Below are positions 29,606 to 36,548 of a stretch of DNA of 64,000 nucleotides, piece after piece. The notes beneath the pieces are model-generated. The model saw only the letters and a program-made list of their open reading frames with translations. It was not told where the DNA came from and searched no databases. The first letter of the stretch is position 1. Each line of letters starts with the position of its first letter. The position numbers and the translations under genes are program-made. The stretch is from Allopusillimonas lactea (GTDB lineage Bacteria; Pseudomonadota; Gammaproteobacteria; Burkholderiales; Burkholderiaceae_B): positions 620,001-684,000 of the forward strand of contig NZ_JAJJOZ010000001.1 in NCBI RefSeq assembly GCF_021653995.1, written 5' to 3'.

Positions 29606-29638
29606 GAAATGCGCTAGGCGCATATAAATCGGCATTTC
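29606..29638. repeat. res-like dyad between parD and the recombinase operon
   Basis: A 33-bp interval is flanked by GAAATGC and GCATTTC, with a nested ATGCGC-TAG-GCGCAT palindrome. It lies 60 bp ahead of the 83-residue gene that begins the recombinase operon, where resolvase sites usually are. Function as a recombination site is inferred. Confidence 0.4.
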
Positions 29639-29698
29639 AAAATTGAGCCGTGTCGGCTACGATGGGCGCACTAGCCTATACCCAAAGGAGCCGGACGC

Positions 29699-29950
29699 AT
29701 GAACTCAATCTCCCAGGGCCGCATCGGCCGACAACCTGAATCCGCTGCGGACGCGATGGAAATGGCCCATTTCGACGCTGAATACCCGCCGACGAGTTGG
29801 GTTGTCTTGGCCTGGCGTGATGGTGTGCCAGAGGAACGCAGCCGCCACGATAGCCGGGATGCCGCGCTGGCGGCTGCAAGGGCTTTGCTGCCGGCGGACG
29901 CGAGCATCGAGGACGGCGACCAGTGGGACCAGGTGAAGGAGGCAGCATGA
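29699..29950 (+). CDS. Small hypothetical protein preceding the recombinase
   Basis: 83 residues, acidic, no known domain recognised. The central part (PTSWVVLAWRDGVPEERSRH then DSRDAALAAARALL) looks like a compact alpha-beta fold. ATG at 29699 is preceded by AAAGGAG at good distance, and its stop overlaps the recombinase ATG by 4 bp (ATGA), so translation is coupled. This supports it being a real gene that works with, or simply leads, the recombinase. Confidence 0.65.
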   Translation: MNSISQGRIGRQPESAADAMEMAHFDAEYPPTSWVVLAWRDGVPEERSRHDSRDAALAAARALLPADASIEDGDQWDQVKEAA

Positions 29951-30804
29951 GCACAAGGAAGGACCGGCGCGTCGGTTCGATGCTGGCCGGGATCGCACGC
30001 GAGGCAGGCGGCCTGACCGAAGCCGAAGCCGAGGCCATCGACCAGCTCCGCGACAAGACGCCGGCCGAGCCGATGAGGTTTGACGACGCCCCAGCCCTCA
30101 AGGTCGCCCGCGTCTATTTGCGCGTCAGCACCGACGCGCAGGACCTGGAACGCCAGGAAAGCATCATCGAGGGCGCGCGGGCGGCCGGCTACTACGTCGC
30201 CGGCGTCTACCGCGAGAAGGCATCCGGCGCACGGCCCGACCGGCCCGAGCTGCTGCGCATGGTCGCGGACCTACAGCCCGGCGAGGTGGTCATTGCGGAG
30301 AAGATCGACCGCATCAGCCGCTTGCCGCTGGCCGAAGCCGAGCGCCTGGTTGCCGCGATCCGGGCCAAGGGCGCACGCCTGGCCGTCCCTGGCGTTGTAG
30401 ACCTGTCCGAGCTGGCGTCCGAGGCGCAGGGCGTCGCCAGGATCGTGCTGGAATCGGTCCAGGACATGCTTTTGAAGCTGGCCCTACAGATGGCCCGCGA
30501 CGACTACGAGGACCGCCGCGAGCGGCAGCGCCAAGGCATCGAGCTGGCGAAGGATGCGGGCAAGTACCGGGGCCGGCGGGCCGATCCGAAGCGCCGCGCC
30601 CAGGTCATCGCCTTGCGCCGATCCGGTCATAGCATCACCAGGACGGCCGAGCTGGCCGGCTACAGCCCGGCCCAGGTCAAACGGATATGGGCAGAGGTCA
30701 GCCAGGCCGAGGCGGAACATATGGGAGCCTTTCAGGAGGACGCCTTGAGCGAAGCCGACGCCCTGGCGGCCGCCGGCGATGGACACCAGGAGGAACAGGC
30801 ATGA
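29947..30804 (+). CDS. Serine recombinase (resolvase/invertase family)
   Basis: 285 residues. A 50-residue N-terminal extension precedes the catalytic domain. That domain holds the nucleophile in VYLRVSTDAQDLERQES (Ser about residue 64) and the arginines in IAEKIDRISRLPLAEAERL. Long helix E and a C-terminal helix-turn-helix (GHSITRTAELAGYSPAQVKRI, about 235-255) follow. ATG 29947 is chosen over a GTG at 29923 because GAAGGAGG lies just upstream of it. Such enzymes resolve multimers or co-integrates at res sites; the dyad at 29606-29638 is a candidate. It may keep a circular form of the island monomeric. Confidence 0.88.
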   Translation: MSTRKDRRVGSMLAGIAREAGGLTEAEAEAIDQLRDKTPAEPMRFDDAPALKVARVYLRVSTDAQDLERQESIIEGARAAGYYVAGVYREKASGARPDRPELLRMVADLQPGEVVIAEKIDRISRLPLAEAERLVAAIRAKGARLAVPGVVDLSELASEAQGVARIVLESVQDMLLKLALQMARDDYEDRRERQRQGIELAKDAGKYRGRRADPKRRAQVIALRRSGHSITRTAELAGYSPAQVKRIWAEVSQAEAEHMGAFQEDALSEADALAAAGDGHQEEQA

Positions 30805-30971
30805 AGGACCGGCACCACGACGACGCAATGGCCGAGGTCTACCGCAACGACCCGGAGCTGGCAGCCTCCCCTCGCCCGCTCACGCCGGCGGAGATCGAGG
30901 CGCTACGCCAGGACATGAGCCAGGCCATCGAATGGGCGCGCGCCGAGCTGGCGCGCCGGCGAAATCAGTAA
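30801..30971 (+). CDS. Small hypothetical protein after the recombinase
   Basis: 56 residues, charged and mostly helical (LTPAEIEALRQDMSQAIEWA). Its ATG overlaps the recombinase stop by 4 bp with AGGAGGAACAGGC upstream, so it is coupled to it. No domain is recognised. Confidence 0.6.
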   Translation: MKDRHHDDAMAEVYRNDPELAASPRPLTPAEIEALRQDMSQAIEWARAELARRRNQ

Positions 30972-30977
30972 CAGCTA

Positions 30978-30990
30978 TTTAGCAGCTAAG
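30978..30990. promoter_or_regulatory. KorB-operator-like palindrome
   Basis: TTTAGCAGCTAAG differs at two places from the IncP KorB operator TTTAGC(G/C)GCTAAA. It sits 10 bp ahead of the 110-residue gene, a normal position for repression. Confidence 0.4.
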
Positions 30991-31000
30991 TGGAGTGTGT

Positions 31001-31333
31001 ATGAGCGAAACAAGAAAGCCCGCCAATCGGCGTCGTATGGATGAACTCAAACTAGGGCTGGATTTAGGAGCGGTGGCAGAGGCACTCGCGGCCGGGGAGA
31101 TCACGGAACGCCAGGCGAAGAACGCGGCCAAGTTCATCAACCAGGTCAAGGCGGTCCGTGAAAAGCCGCTCAAGGCCCGCCTCATCCAGTCCGATAGCGG
31201 CCAGTTTTTAGGTGAGGCTCATCCATTGGACTGCGGAGCCTGGAAAGCGTACCGCTATGGCCCGGAGTTTCGAGACGGGGGTAAGGTCTTTCCGTCACTG
31301 GAAGACGCGGAGCAATTCATCATAAACGGCTAG
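31001..31333 (+). CDS. Hypothetical protein of the IncP-like part
   Basis: 110 residues, not recognised. The N-terminal half is basic and helical (LKLGLDLGAVAEALAAGEIT, then ERQAKNAAKFINQVKAV); the C-terminal half looks like a small alpha-beta unit (DGGKVFPSLEDAEQFI). ATG 31001 has GTGGAG upstream. It is preceded by a KorB-like palindrome and converges on the trbL-side genes, with a strong hairpin between them. Confidence 0.6.
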   Translation: MSETRKPANRRRMDELKLGLDLGAVAEALAAGEITERQAKNAAKFINQVKAVREKPLKARLIQSDSGQFLGEAHPLDCGAWKAYRYGPEFRDGGKVFPSLEDAEQFIING

Positions 31334-31365
31334 CATGAGCCACTAAAGGCGATGATTAAACGAAG

Positions 31366-31388
31366 CTGCCCCGCGTAGCGCGGGGCAG
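31366..31388. terminator. Hairpin between convergent genes
   Basis: CTGCCCCGCG, TAG, CGCGGGGCAG: a perfect 10-bp stem with a 3-base loop between the ends of the convergent genes at 31333 and 31394. There is no strong T-run, so termination efficiency is uncertain. Confidence 0.6.
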
Positions 31389-31393
31389 AAGGG

Positions 31394-31651
31394 TCAGCGC
31401 TGGCGGCCGCTAAATGGCCGGACCCGCAGTTTTGAGAGCTGGTCAGCCGTTCCGATCAGCCGTTGCCCGGTCGGCCGCATGACGGTCTGCTGTATGCGTT
31501 CCATCTTGTCCGCGATCGCCGATGCCTGGGGGCCGAAACCCAACGCCCAAATGAGCTGGCCGAGCAGATAGAAGCCCGGCACGAACACCAGGAACAACAC
31601 CCCCATGACAAGCAGGAAGTCGGAAAACGATTGAGGGGGAAAGAAGTCCAT
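31394..31651 (-). CDS. Small membrane protein downstream of trbL
   Basis: 85 residues with one or two membrane helices (FLLVMGVLFLVFVPGFYLLG, about residues 12-31) and a basic helical C-terminus. No family recognised; it is not TrbM, which normally follows trbL in RP4. GGAGG lies ahead of its ATG. The trbJ-K-L order and same strand suggest it is part of that transcript. Confidence 0.6.
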   Translation of the reverse strand: MDFFPPQSFSDFLLVMGVLFLVFVPGFYLLGQLIWALGFGPQASAIADKMERIQQTVMRPTGQRLIGTADQLSKLRVRPFSGRQR

Positions 31652-31663
31652 AAAGCCTCCGAT

Positions 31664-31909
31664 TTATTGAAAGCGAACGTGTCGGGTGGCCAGGGCATGC
31701 TGAAGCTGCGCCCTGGCCTGCGAAAAGTCCTCGCGCGTCGCGAGGCCCGTTTCAGCTTGGTAGAACAGCACCATGAACAGGTTAGCCGTTGCCTCGGCCA
31801 GCGGCCCCAGCTCGTGTGCGGCGTCCTGGTCCAGCCAGTCGATAGCGTTCAATTCCGCTGCCGCGTGCTGAACTGCCTGGGAAAATTCGTTAGGATGTAA
31901 AGTTGCCAT
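31664..31909 (-). CDS. Small hypothetical protein downstream of trbL
   Basis: 81 residues, helical and soluble, no domain recognised. A clear GAGAGGTG ribosome site precedes the ATG at 31909. It lies 65 bp after trbL and 12 bp before the small membrane protein, so the two probably form a pair at the end of the trb transcript. Confidence 0.6.
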   Translation of the reverse strand: MATLHPNEFSQAVQHAAAELNAIDWLDQDAAHELGPLAEATANLFMVLFYQAETGLATREDFSQARAQLQHALATRHVRFQ

Positions 31910-31974
31910 TTTTCACCTCTCTCACAGGTGGTTAGTGGAAGTGTCGGCCGGCGTTGATGCGCCGGCCGGCGCGC

Positions 31975-33540
31975 TTAGGTCGGCTGCGGTCGGTTCACGA
32001 ACGCGGCCACCTCGTCATTTGCCCCGGCCGCCGTGCTGTCGTTCGTGCCGGCCAGGTTATTTCCGTCGAATGTGCCAGCGCTTTTGTTTCCATGGGACGC
32101 CTTGATCGTCGCGGCGAGTTTGCCGCCGGTCGTCTCTGCAATCCGGCTCTTTGCCGCGTCGGCCATGCTGCCGGCCTTCGTGGATGCCATTGAGCCGATG
32201 CCTTTGGCGAGGTTAGCGACGGTATCGGCCGCGACCCGGCCGCCCTTGGCCGCAGTGGCCCCGATACCGCCGGACGAGCGGCCACCACCCAAGCCACCGC
32301 CCGAATTGCCGCCGCGTGCGCCGGTGCTGTTGTGGCCTGCTGCCGCTGCCAACGGCGTTTCACCACTGCCAGAGACGCCATCAATACCACCGCCGGCGTC
32401 GCCGCTGCTGCTGGTACCGGCGCTGCCACCACCACCGCCGCCCATCATGGTCGACAGAATGTCAGTCCCCGCAGAGACGTTATCGTTGGCCTTCGACGCG
32501 GCCGCTGCTACGGCCGCAGCGCCACCGGCGGCAGATACGGCCAAGGAGGCACCGCCTGATGCAATGGCCGCGCCCGCTTGAGTAGCGAGTCCTGCCGCCG
32601 TCATGCCAGCGCCGAACAGGGTTCCCGCGCCGAAACTTCCGATTCCACCGCCGCCTGCACTTGCGCCGGTGATGATGCCGGCGATGAGGGGTGGCACCTT
32701 GTTGACCAGGACAAGCAAAATGATGGCAACAACCAGCATGACGGCGAGTTCCTGGGTAGCCAGGTTGTTGCTTAGCTGGGCGAAATAGTGTGTCAGGAAC
32801 GATTTGCCGATGGAGACGATGAGAACCATCGCCAAGAGCTGCAAGGCAATTCCGAGGATCGTCTTGTAGTAGTTGATGGCTATATCCGTTGTCCATCGGG
32901 AGCCACCGAACCCCAGGACAATAATGCCGGAGTAAAGCACGATCCAGGCCGATGCGAGCGTCAGAAGCATGTTGATCGACACAAGCGCCAGGACCAACAG
33001 AACAGCCAGAGCTTGTAGCTCCATAACTATTGCCGTGCCCATTTCGCGCCAGCTCAATTCCGAGGTGGCCTGGATTGTTCGGTTATAGAGATCGAACCCA
33101 AGATCGACGATGCTCGAAGGTCCAAGATTGGACGTGCTAAGGCCGCCCGCCTCTGCGCCCAGCTTCTGCATTGAGGTAATGATCGTGCCGGCAATGTTCA
33201 TGCCGGTGACGGCGTTTGTCAGCAGCCACCAGAAAAAGCCTGTGACGATGATGAAGCGCGAAAGCTCGGCGAAGAACTCACCAATATCCGCTTTGCGGAC
33301 CACCATCATGCCGAAGGTCCAAACCATGCTAATGGTCGTGAGCGCCCAAAATAGCCGCGAGGCGGCGGCCTCGATGATCGTTCCCCAGGTGCTCGCAGCT
33401 TCATTGAATCGGCGCAGCACATCGTTCATGATGCCGCCGCTACTCAGTTGACCGCCGGTGCTTTGGGCTAGCACTGGCTCGACTAGCAAGAGCGTCAACA
33501 CTGCAACGATTGCCGCCCCTTTCCAGTAGGTGATTTTCAT
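31975..33540 (-). CDS. trbL: TrbL/VirB6-type conjugation membrane protein
   Basis: 521 residues. A signal-like helix is followed by a polytopic core with six or so transmembrane helices between about residues 55 and 285. The core includes FFWWLLTNAVTGMNIAGTII and LALVSINMLLTLASAWIVL. A long Gly/Ala/Ser-rich tail (about 290-500) follows. This is the architecture of TrbL of IncP plasmids, the inner-membrane VirB6-like component of the mating-pair machine. It lies 18 bp behind trbK. The rest of the trb operon (trbB to trbI) is absent, so it has no secretion system of its own to join. Confidence 0.9.
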   Translation of the reverse strand: MKITYWKGAAIVAVLTLLLVEPVLAQSTGGQLSSGGIMNDVLRRFNEAASTWGTIIEAAASRLFWALTTISMVWTFGMMVVRKADIGEFFAELSRFIIVTGFFWWLLTNAVTGMNIAGTIITSMQKLGAEAGGLSTSNLGPSSIVDLGFDLYNRTIQATSELSWREMGTAIVMELQALAVLLVLALVSINMLLTLASAWIVLYSGIIVLGFGGSRWTTDIAINYYKTILGIALQLLAMVLIVSIGKSFLTHYFAQLSNNLATQELAVMLVVAIILLVLVNKVPPLIAGIITGASAGGGGIGSFGAGTLFGAGMTAAGLATQAGAAIASGGASLAVSAAGGAAAVAAAASKANDNVSAGTDILSTMMGGGGGGSAGTSSSGDAGGGIDGVSGSGETPLAAAAGHNSTGARGGNSGGGLGGGRSSGGIGATAAKGGRVAADTVANLAKGIGSMASTKAGSMADAAKSRIAETTGGKLAATIKASHGNKSAGTFDGNNLAGTNDSTAAGANDEVAAFVNRPQPT

Positions 33541-33558
33541 GTTCTTGCCCTCTCGGGA

Positions 33559-33792
33559 TTAGAAGTCGTCGGCCGGGCTGGGCTTGTATTCCCACTGCCG
33601 CATTGCCTTCGCTTTCTGGAACGACTTGCAGCCATCCATGAAGGCTTGGCGCTTTGTCTCGCTATGAATCTCCGACAGCGATTTTTCGAGCAGGTCAGGG
33701 GCGCACGTAGCTGCGGTCGGCTCCGGTACATCGTCGCAGCCGGCAAGGCCGGCCGCGACAGTGACCACCACAATCAAAGGGAAAATCCGCAT
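33559..33792 (-). CDS. trbK: TrbK-like entry-exclusion lipoprotein
   Basis: 77 residues. A short lipoprotein signal ends in LAGC (Cys about residue 19), and the mature part contains two further cysteines (TCAPDLL, DGCKSF). Size, lipobox and place between trbJ and trbL match TrbK. In RP4 TrbK alone is enough to block entry of related IncP plasmids from a donor cell. The last 12 codons closely resemble the last 12 of trbJ (WxYKxSxADDF), with 33 of 36 bases shared. Confidence 0.82.
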   Translation of the reverse strand: MRIFPLIVVVTVAAGLAGCDDVPEPTAATCAPDLLEKSLSEIHSETKRQAFMDGCKSFQKAKAMRQWEYKPSPADDF

Positions 33793-33803
33793 ATACGCCC
33801 CTC

Positions 33804-34616
33804 TTAGAAGTCGTCGGCCGAGCTGGCCTTGTATTGCCAGGTACGCAACTGTGTAGCCCGAGCTTGGCCGCGCGCTTTCTCATCCAACTCGGCGGCTGAT
33901 TGCGCCGCTATCGCGTTTTGTTGCGCGATCAACAGCCCCCGGATTTGCAGGAGCTGGTTAGCCTGCTGGCTGGCGAGCTGGTTGGCGTAGCCGAGGGCTT
34001 CCATCTGCCCTTGTGCGCCCTGCGCCTTCGATTGCAGCCGTTCGAGCTGGCGCGCGTCCGACTTGAGGTTTTCCTGTTGATCCTTGATGCCCTTGAACAG
34101 CGCATCGTTCGCCGCCTTTTGCGACTGCGATGCCAGGGCGCGCGTTTTCTCCAACGCTGCGCGTTCGGTGTCAGAGCAGCCGGCCGAGGTGAAGCACGGC
34201 GACGACTTGTAATAGGAAACGTCCTGGAACTTGCCGAGGTAGGCATCCAGGCTACCGGCCTGATTGGTGAGGTTGTTCAGGGTGTCAATGGACTGCATCA
34301 GCCCGTTGATGGTGGACTGTGCCTGATCCCAAATGTAGGCGGCCGGGGCCATCGTGTTTTGCAGCATGTTTTCGTACTGCTGCAACTGCGTCCGGTATTG
34401 CTCGATTTGCTTCTGGACCTGCGCGACCTGCTGAATCGCGGTAACAGTGGTTTGCGTCAGGTTGGTGCCGTCGATGACCGGAATGCCCGCTTGCGCTGGC
34501 ATTGTGGCGACGCCAAAGGTCGCGGCGATGGAAAGAGCGATTTTAGCCGCTAAATTTTTCGGCTTCGCGGTCAGCTTTCGATTGTTGATTAGGGCGCCGT
34601 ACGTCTTTGCTTGCAT
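33804..34616 (-). CDS. trbJ: TrbJ/VirB5-type conjugation protein
   Basis: 270 residues. A signal peptide ends near ATMPAQA (about residue 42) and is followed by a long helical body (VQKQIEQYRTQLQQYENML; LERLQSKAQGAQGQMEALGY) typical of VirB5/TrbJ periplasmic pilus-tip proteins. ATG 34616 is chosen because GGAGGT lies 8 bases upstream; an ATG 15 bases earlier overlaps that ribosome site. In IncP plasmids TrbJ supports pilus assembly. Here it heads a short trbJ-trbK-trbL operon directly beside oriT, an arrangement not found in intact IncP plasmids. Confidence 0.9.
   Translation of the reverse strand: MQAKTYGALINNRKLTAKPKNLAAKIALSIAATFGVATMPAQAGIPVIDGTNLTQTTVTAIQQVAQVQKQIEQYRTQLQQYENMLQNTMAPAAYIWDQAQSTINGLMQSIDTLNNLTNQAGSLDAYLGKFQDVSYYKSSPCFTSAGCSDTERAALEKTRALASQSQKAANDALFKGIKDQQENLKSDARQLERLQSKAQGAQGQMEALGYANQLASQQANQLLQIRGLLIAQQNAIAAQSAAELDEKARGQARATQLRTWQYKASSADDF
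34542..34554. promoter_or_regulatory. Perfect KorB operator inside trbJ
   Basis: TTTAGCCGCTAAA matches the IncP KorB operator consensus exactly and is palindromic apart from the centre. It lies about 20-25 codons into trbJ. KorB is a ParB-like repressor that can act at a distance; no korB gene is present on the island. Confidence 0.75.
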
Positions 34617-34783
34617 TGCATCTACCTCCATCAGTCACGTTTCGAATGTGTGCCTGATCATGCCTTGCAATGCGGAATGTGATCGACCTAATGATTGTAC
34701 AAAACGGTTGACATCACAAAAATCACCTGTTGGGCAAGCGGGTCGTGTCTGTCTCGTCTCGTTCCATCGCTCAACTTGGTTAG

Positions 34784-34912
34784 CCGGCGGTAGCCGGCCA
34801 GCCTCGCAGAGCAAGATGCCCGTTGAGCACCGTCAGGTGCGAATAGGGGGGAGTGAAGATAGATGACCGGCTTGCCGGTTAGCTAACTTCACCCATCTTG
34901 CCCCGCTCACGC
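34784..34912 (+). other. oriT: IncP/RK2-family origin of transfer (oriT)
   Basis: The stretch reproduces landmark after landmark of the RK2 oriT as I remember it: GCCGGCGGTAGCCGGCCAGC, the CTCGCAGAGCA segment, CCCGTTGAGCACCG, CAGGTGCGAATA, then the TraJ-binding inverted repeat (GTGAAG... with ACCGGC-TT-GCCGGT inside ...CTTCAC) and the nic region ACCCATCTTG/CCCCGC. The nick should fall between 34900 and 34901. RK2 has TATCCTG/C there; CATCTTG/C fits the P-type consensus. No traJ, traK or traI flanks it, so a relaxase must come in trans from an IncP-like plasmid. Confidence 0.88.
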
Positions 34913-35213
34913 ACCTGCAAACTCTGAGGAAAATCATGCAGTCCCTTCTGTATAAGGCGGTGTATTGCATGGAAATGACGCAATCGACTGAATACAGTGA
35001 AAGGCCGCGTTTTCGTAGCGATAGACCGCCATTTATCAACGTTGTACCGACTAAAAACAGGCAAATACAGGAAATTGCAAACGTTTGACTGTCGCGAGCG
35101 GCGACCGCACAGCGGGGCCGCCGCATCTGTCAAAGAACGATCAGACCCGAACGCAGAACGCCCGGTTTCCCGGGTTTTATCGGTCACATGTTCCTGGTTT
35201 GTATTTCGTTCGT
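34913..35213. other. Non-coding stretch between oriT and the iteron
   Basis: No credible gene. It corresponds in place to the traK promoter side of an IncP oriT. A hairpin CCCGG-TTTC-CCGGG followed by TTTT near 35162-35179 may be a terminator. The remainder shows nothing I can name. Confidence 0.45.
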
Positions 35214-35228
35214 TGACACTTGAGGGGC
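35214..35228 (+). repeat. Single RK2-type oriV iteron
   Basis: TGACACTTGAGGGGC is identical to one of the TrfA-binding iterons of RK2. Only one copy is seen, so it cannot alone be a working IncP origin; it is either a vestige or an incompatibility-type site that titrates TrfA. Confidence 0.75.
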
Positions 35229-35234
35229 GGCAAA

Positions 35235-35247
35235 TTTAGCCGCTGAA
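35235..35247. promoter_or_regulatory. KorB-operator-like site beside the iteron
   Basis: TTTAGCCGCTGAA differs by one base from the KorB operator and lies 6 bp after the RK2-type iteron. Confidence 0.5.
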
Positions 35248-35337
35248 ATTCTGATCGCGGCCGCGAGGGGTTCCACACTGGTCGAACCGCGCTCATGTTC
35301 ACGAAGCCGCAGCCGTTTGGCAGCAAGGGCTATGCAG

Positions 35338-35362
35338 TGATAATAAGAATATTATTATTCTT
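35338..35362. repeat. AT-rich hairpin in the origin-like region
   Basis: An almost pure AT block with a 7-bp stem (AAGAATA, TTAT, TATTCTT) inside otherwise GC-rich DNA. It could be a DNA-unwinding element of the putative origin or a terminator. Confidence 0.4.
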
Positions 35363-35681
35363 ACCGACTAAAGGGCTGTTGGCCCAATTCGCCTGCATTC
35401 TTTCTCTGGCGATTGCAAAAGCAAGTGTCGGCCTGCGGCCTGGTTGGACGCCAAGAATGGGGGAGCGGCTGCGGCGGAGTGGCCAGAGGGCCTGAAGCGG
35501 CCGTAGCGGCATTGTAAGAGCGATTCTGCGCCCCAGGATCAGGGGAAGCCCTAGACGGCCATAGCGGTCGTTGTAGGCGGTCTGACGACCACCTGCACTC
35601 TCCTTGGTGTTCAACCGTCGGCCCACGGCCGACTGGCAAGGCCAGGTCGCGCCTCAAGCGCGGGCTGCGCCGCGCAGGATC

Positions 35682-35787
35682 TGAATATCCTGAATATCCT
35701 GCTAACTCCGGGCGGGTGTGCGACGTTTCGGGCGCCTGTGCGACGCCATCGGGCGGGTGTGCGACGCTATCGGGCGGGTGTGCGACG
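35682..35787. repeat. Iteron-like array
   Basis: Two tandem 9-bp copies of TGAATATCC (35682-35699) are followed by four copies of GGGCGGGTGTGCGACG starting at 35710, 35730, 35751 and 35772 (the second copy reads GGGCGCCTGTGCGACG). The 20-21-bp period equals two helical turns, the usual iteron spacing. The array ends just beyond the 3' end of the rep-like gene. Confidence 0.7.
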
Positions 35788-35789
35788 CT

Positions 35790-36548
35790 TTAGGCGTCAC
35801 CAGCACCTTTTTTCCTCACGCGGTCGCCATCCACAGTCAGGCCGAGCGCCTTCAATTCGTCGGCGTCTTCCCTCAGCCTGAATCGTGCATCGCGCATTGC
35901 CTTGCTTGGCACGGTCCCAGCAACGGCTACGATAACGGTGTCTACATACCAACCACCCGTCGGCTCGACTTTGTGGCTTAAGACGTGCCTTGCGACGGCC
36001 TGGCTGATGCCATGCTGTAGGCGAGCAATGGGGGCCGGGTCATAGTACAAACTCAAGTCATGTTCGAGCAGCATCACAAGCGCAACCCCAAGCCGCACCC
36101 TCCACAGATTCCGCTCTCTTCCCGTCAAAGGGTCAGGGCGTGTCATGGGTGAAGGGATAACGTGATCAATCAATCCGCCGATGATTGGGAAATCGAACTG
36201 GGGCGTCTCGATTGTGATCGTCGCAGCTCTCAGCTCGGCTAACAGCTTTTCGATCTGAGTAAAGCTGTACCGGCTGTCGGAAAGCGTTTTCCGCACGCGG
36301 GCTGGGTCTACGAGCAACTCGACACCACCATCTGAAACATCGCGCCGCCGTTCGGCGCAGTACAGAATCGCCTCAACAATATCGGCGTGCCGCTGACCTA
36401 ACCTGCCGGTCACGCGACATCGACCAAAAGAGGTTTCCATCCAGTCGCCTTCGCGCAAGCGCGGTCGCTGGCTAGGTTGATAGAGCATTACTCGCGCCTG
36501 CGCGCTCGTACTGGTGGGTGTCACGGCATTACCACCGCTCATCATCAC
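35790..36548 (-). CDS. Putative plasmid replication initiator-like protein
   Basis: About 250 residues; three consecutive ATGs (36548, 36545, 36542) follow GGGAG, so the exact start is uncertain. It is not TrfA. The middle (GQRHADIVEAILYCAERRRD; LVDPARVRKTLSDSRYSFTQ, then IEKLLAELRAATITIETP) looks like a winged-helix unit of Rep proteins. A second such unit (LQHGISQAVARHVLSHKVEP) follows near residues 175-195. The adjoining iteron array supports replication initiation, though a regulator of another kind remains possible. Its 5' end overlaps the end of the integrase frame by 20 bp. Confidence 0.55.
   Translation of the reverse strand: MMMSGGNAVTPTSTSAQARVMLYQPSQRPRLREGDWMETSFGRCRVTGRLGQRHADIVEAILYCAERRRDVSDGGVELLVDPARVRKTLSDSRYSFTQIEKLLAELRAATITIETPQFDFPIIGGLIDHVIPSPMTRPDPLTGRERNLWRVRLGVALVMLLEHDLSLYYDPAPIARLQHGISQAVARHVLSHKVEPTGGWYVDTVIVAVAGTVPSKAMRDARFRLREDADELKALGLTVDGDRVRKKGAGDA

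Noticed and set aside
31394..34616. A full conjugative (Tn4371- or ICE-type) transfer system
   Set aside because: Only trbJ, trbK and trbL are present; relaxase, coupling protein, TrbB, TrbE and the rest are absent on both strands.
34878..34887. KorA-operator-like palindrome GTTAGCTAAC
   Set aside because: It is shorter than the KorA site GTTTAGCTAAAC and lies inside the TraJ-binding dyad of oriT, which explains it better.
35710..35787. CRISPR array
   Set aside because: The four units are nearly contiguous at a 20-21-bp period with no unique spacers of proper length and no cas genes; they fit iterons.
35790..36548. TrfA of an IncP plasmid
   Set aside because: The protein shows none of the TrfA sequence landmarks I know; only a general winged-helix pattern and nearby iterons support a replication role.
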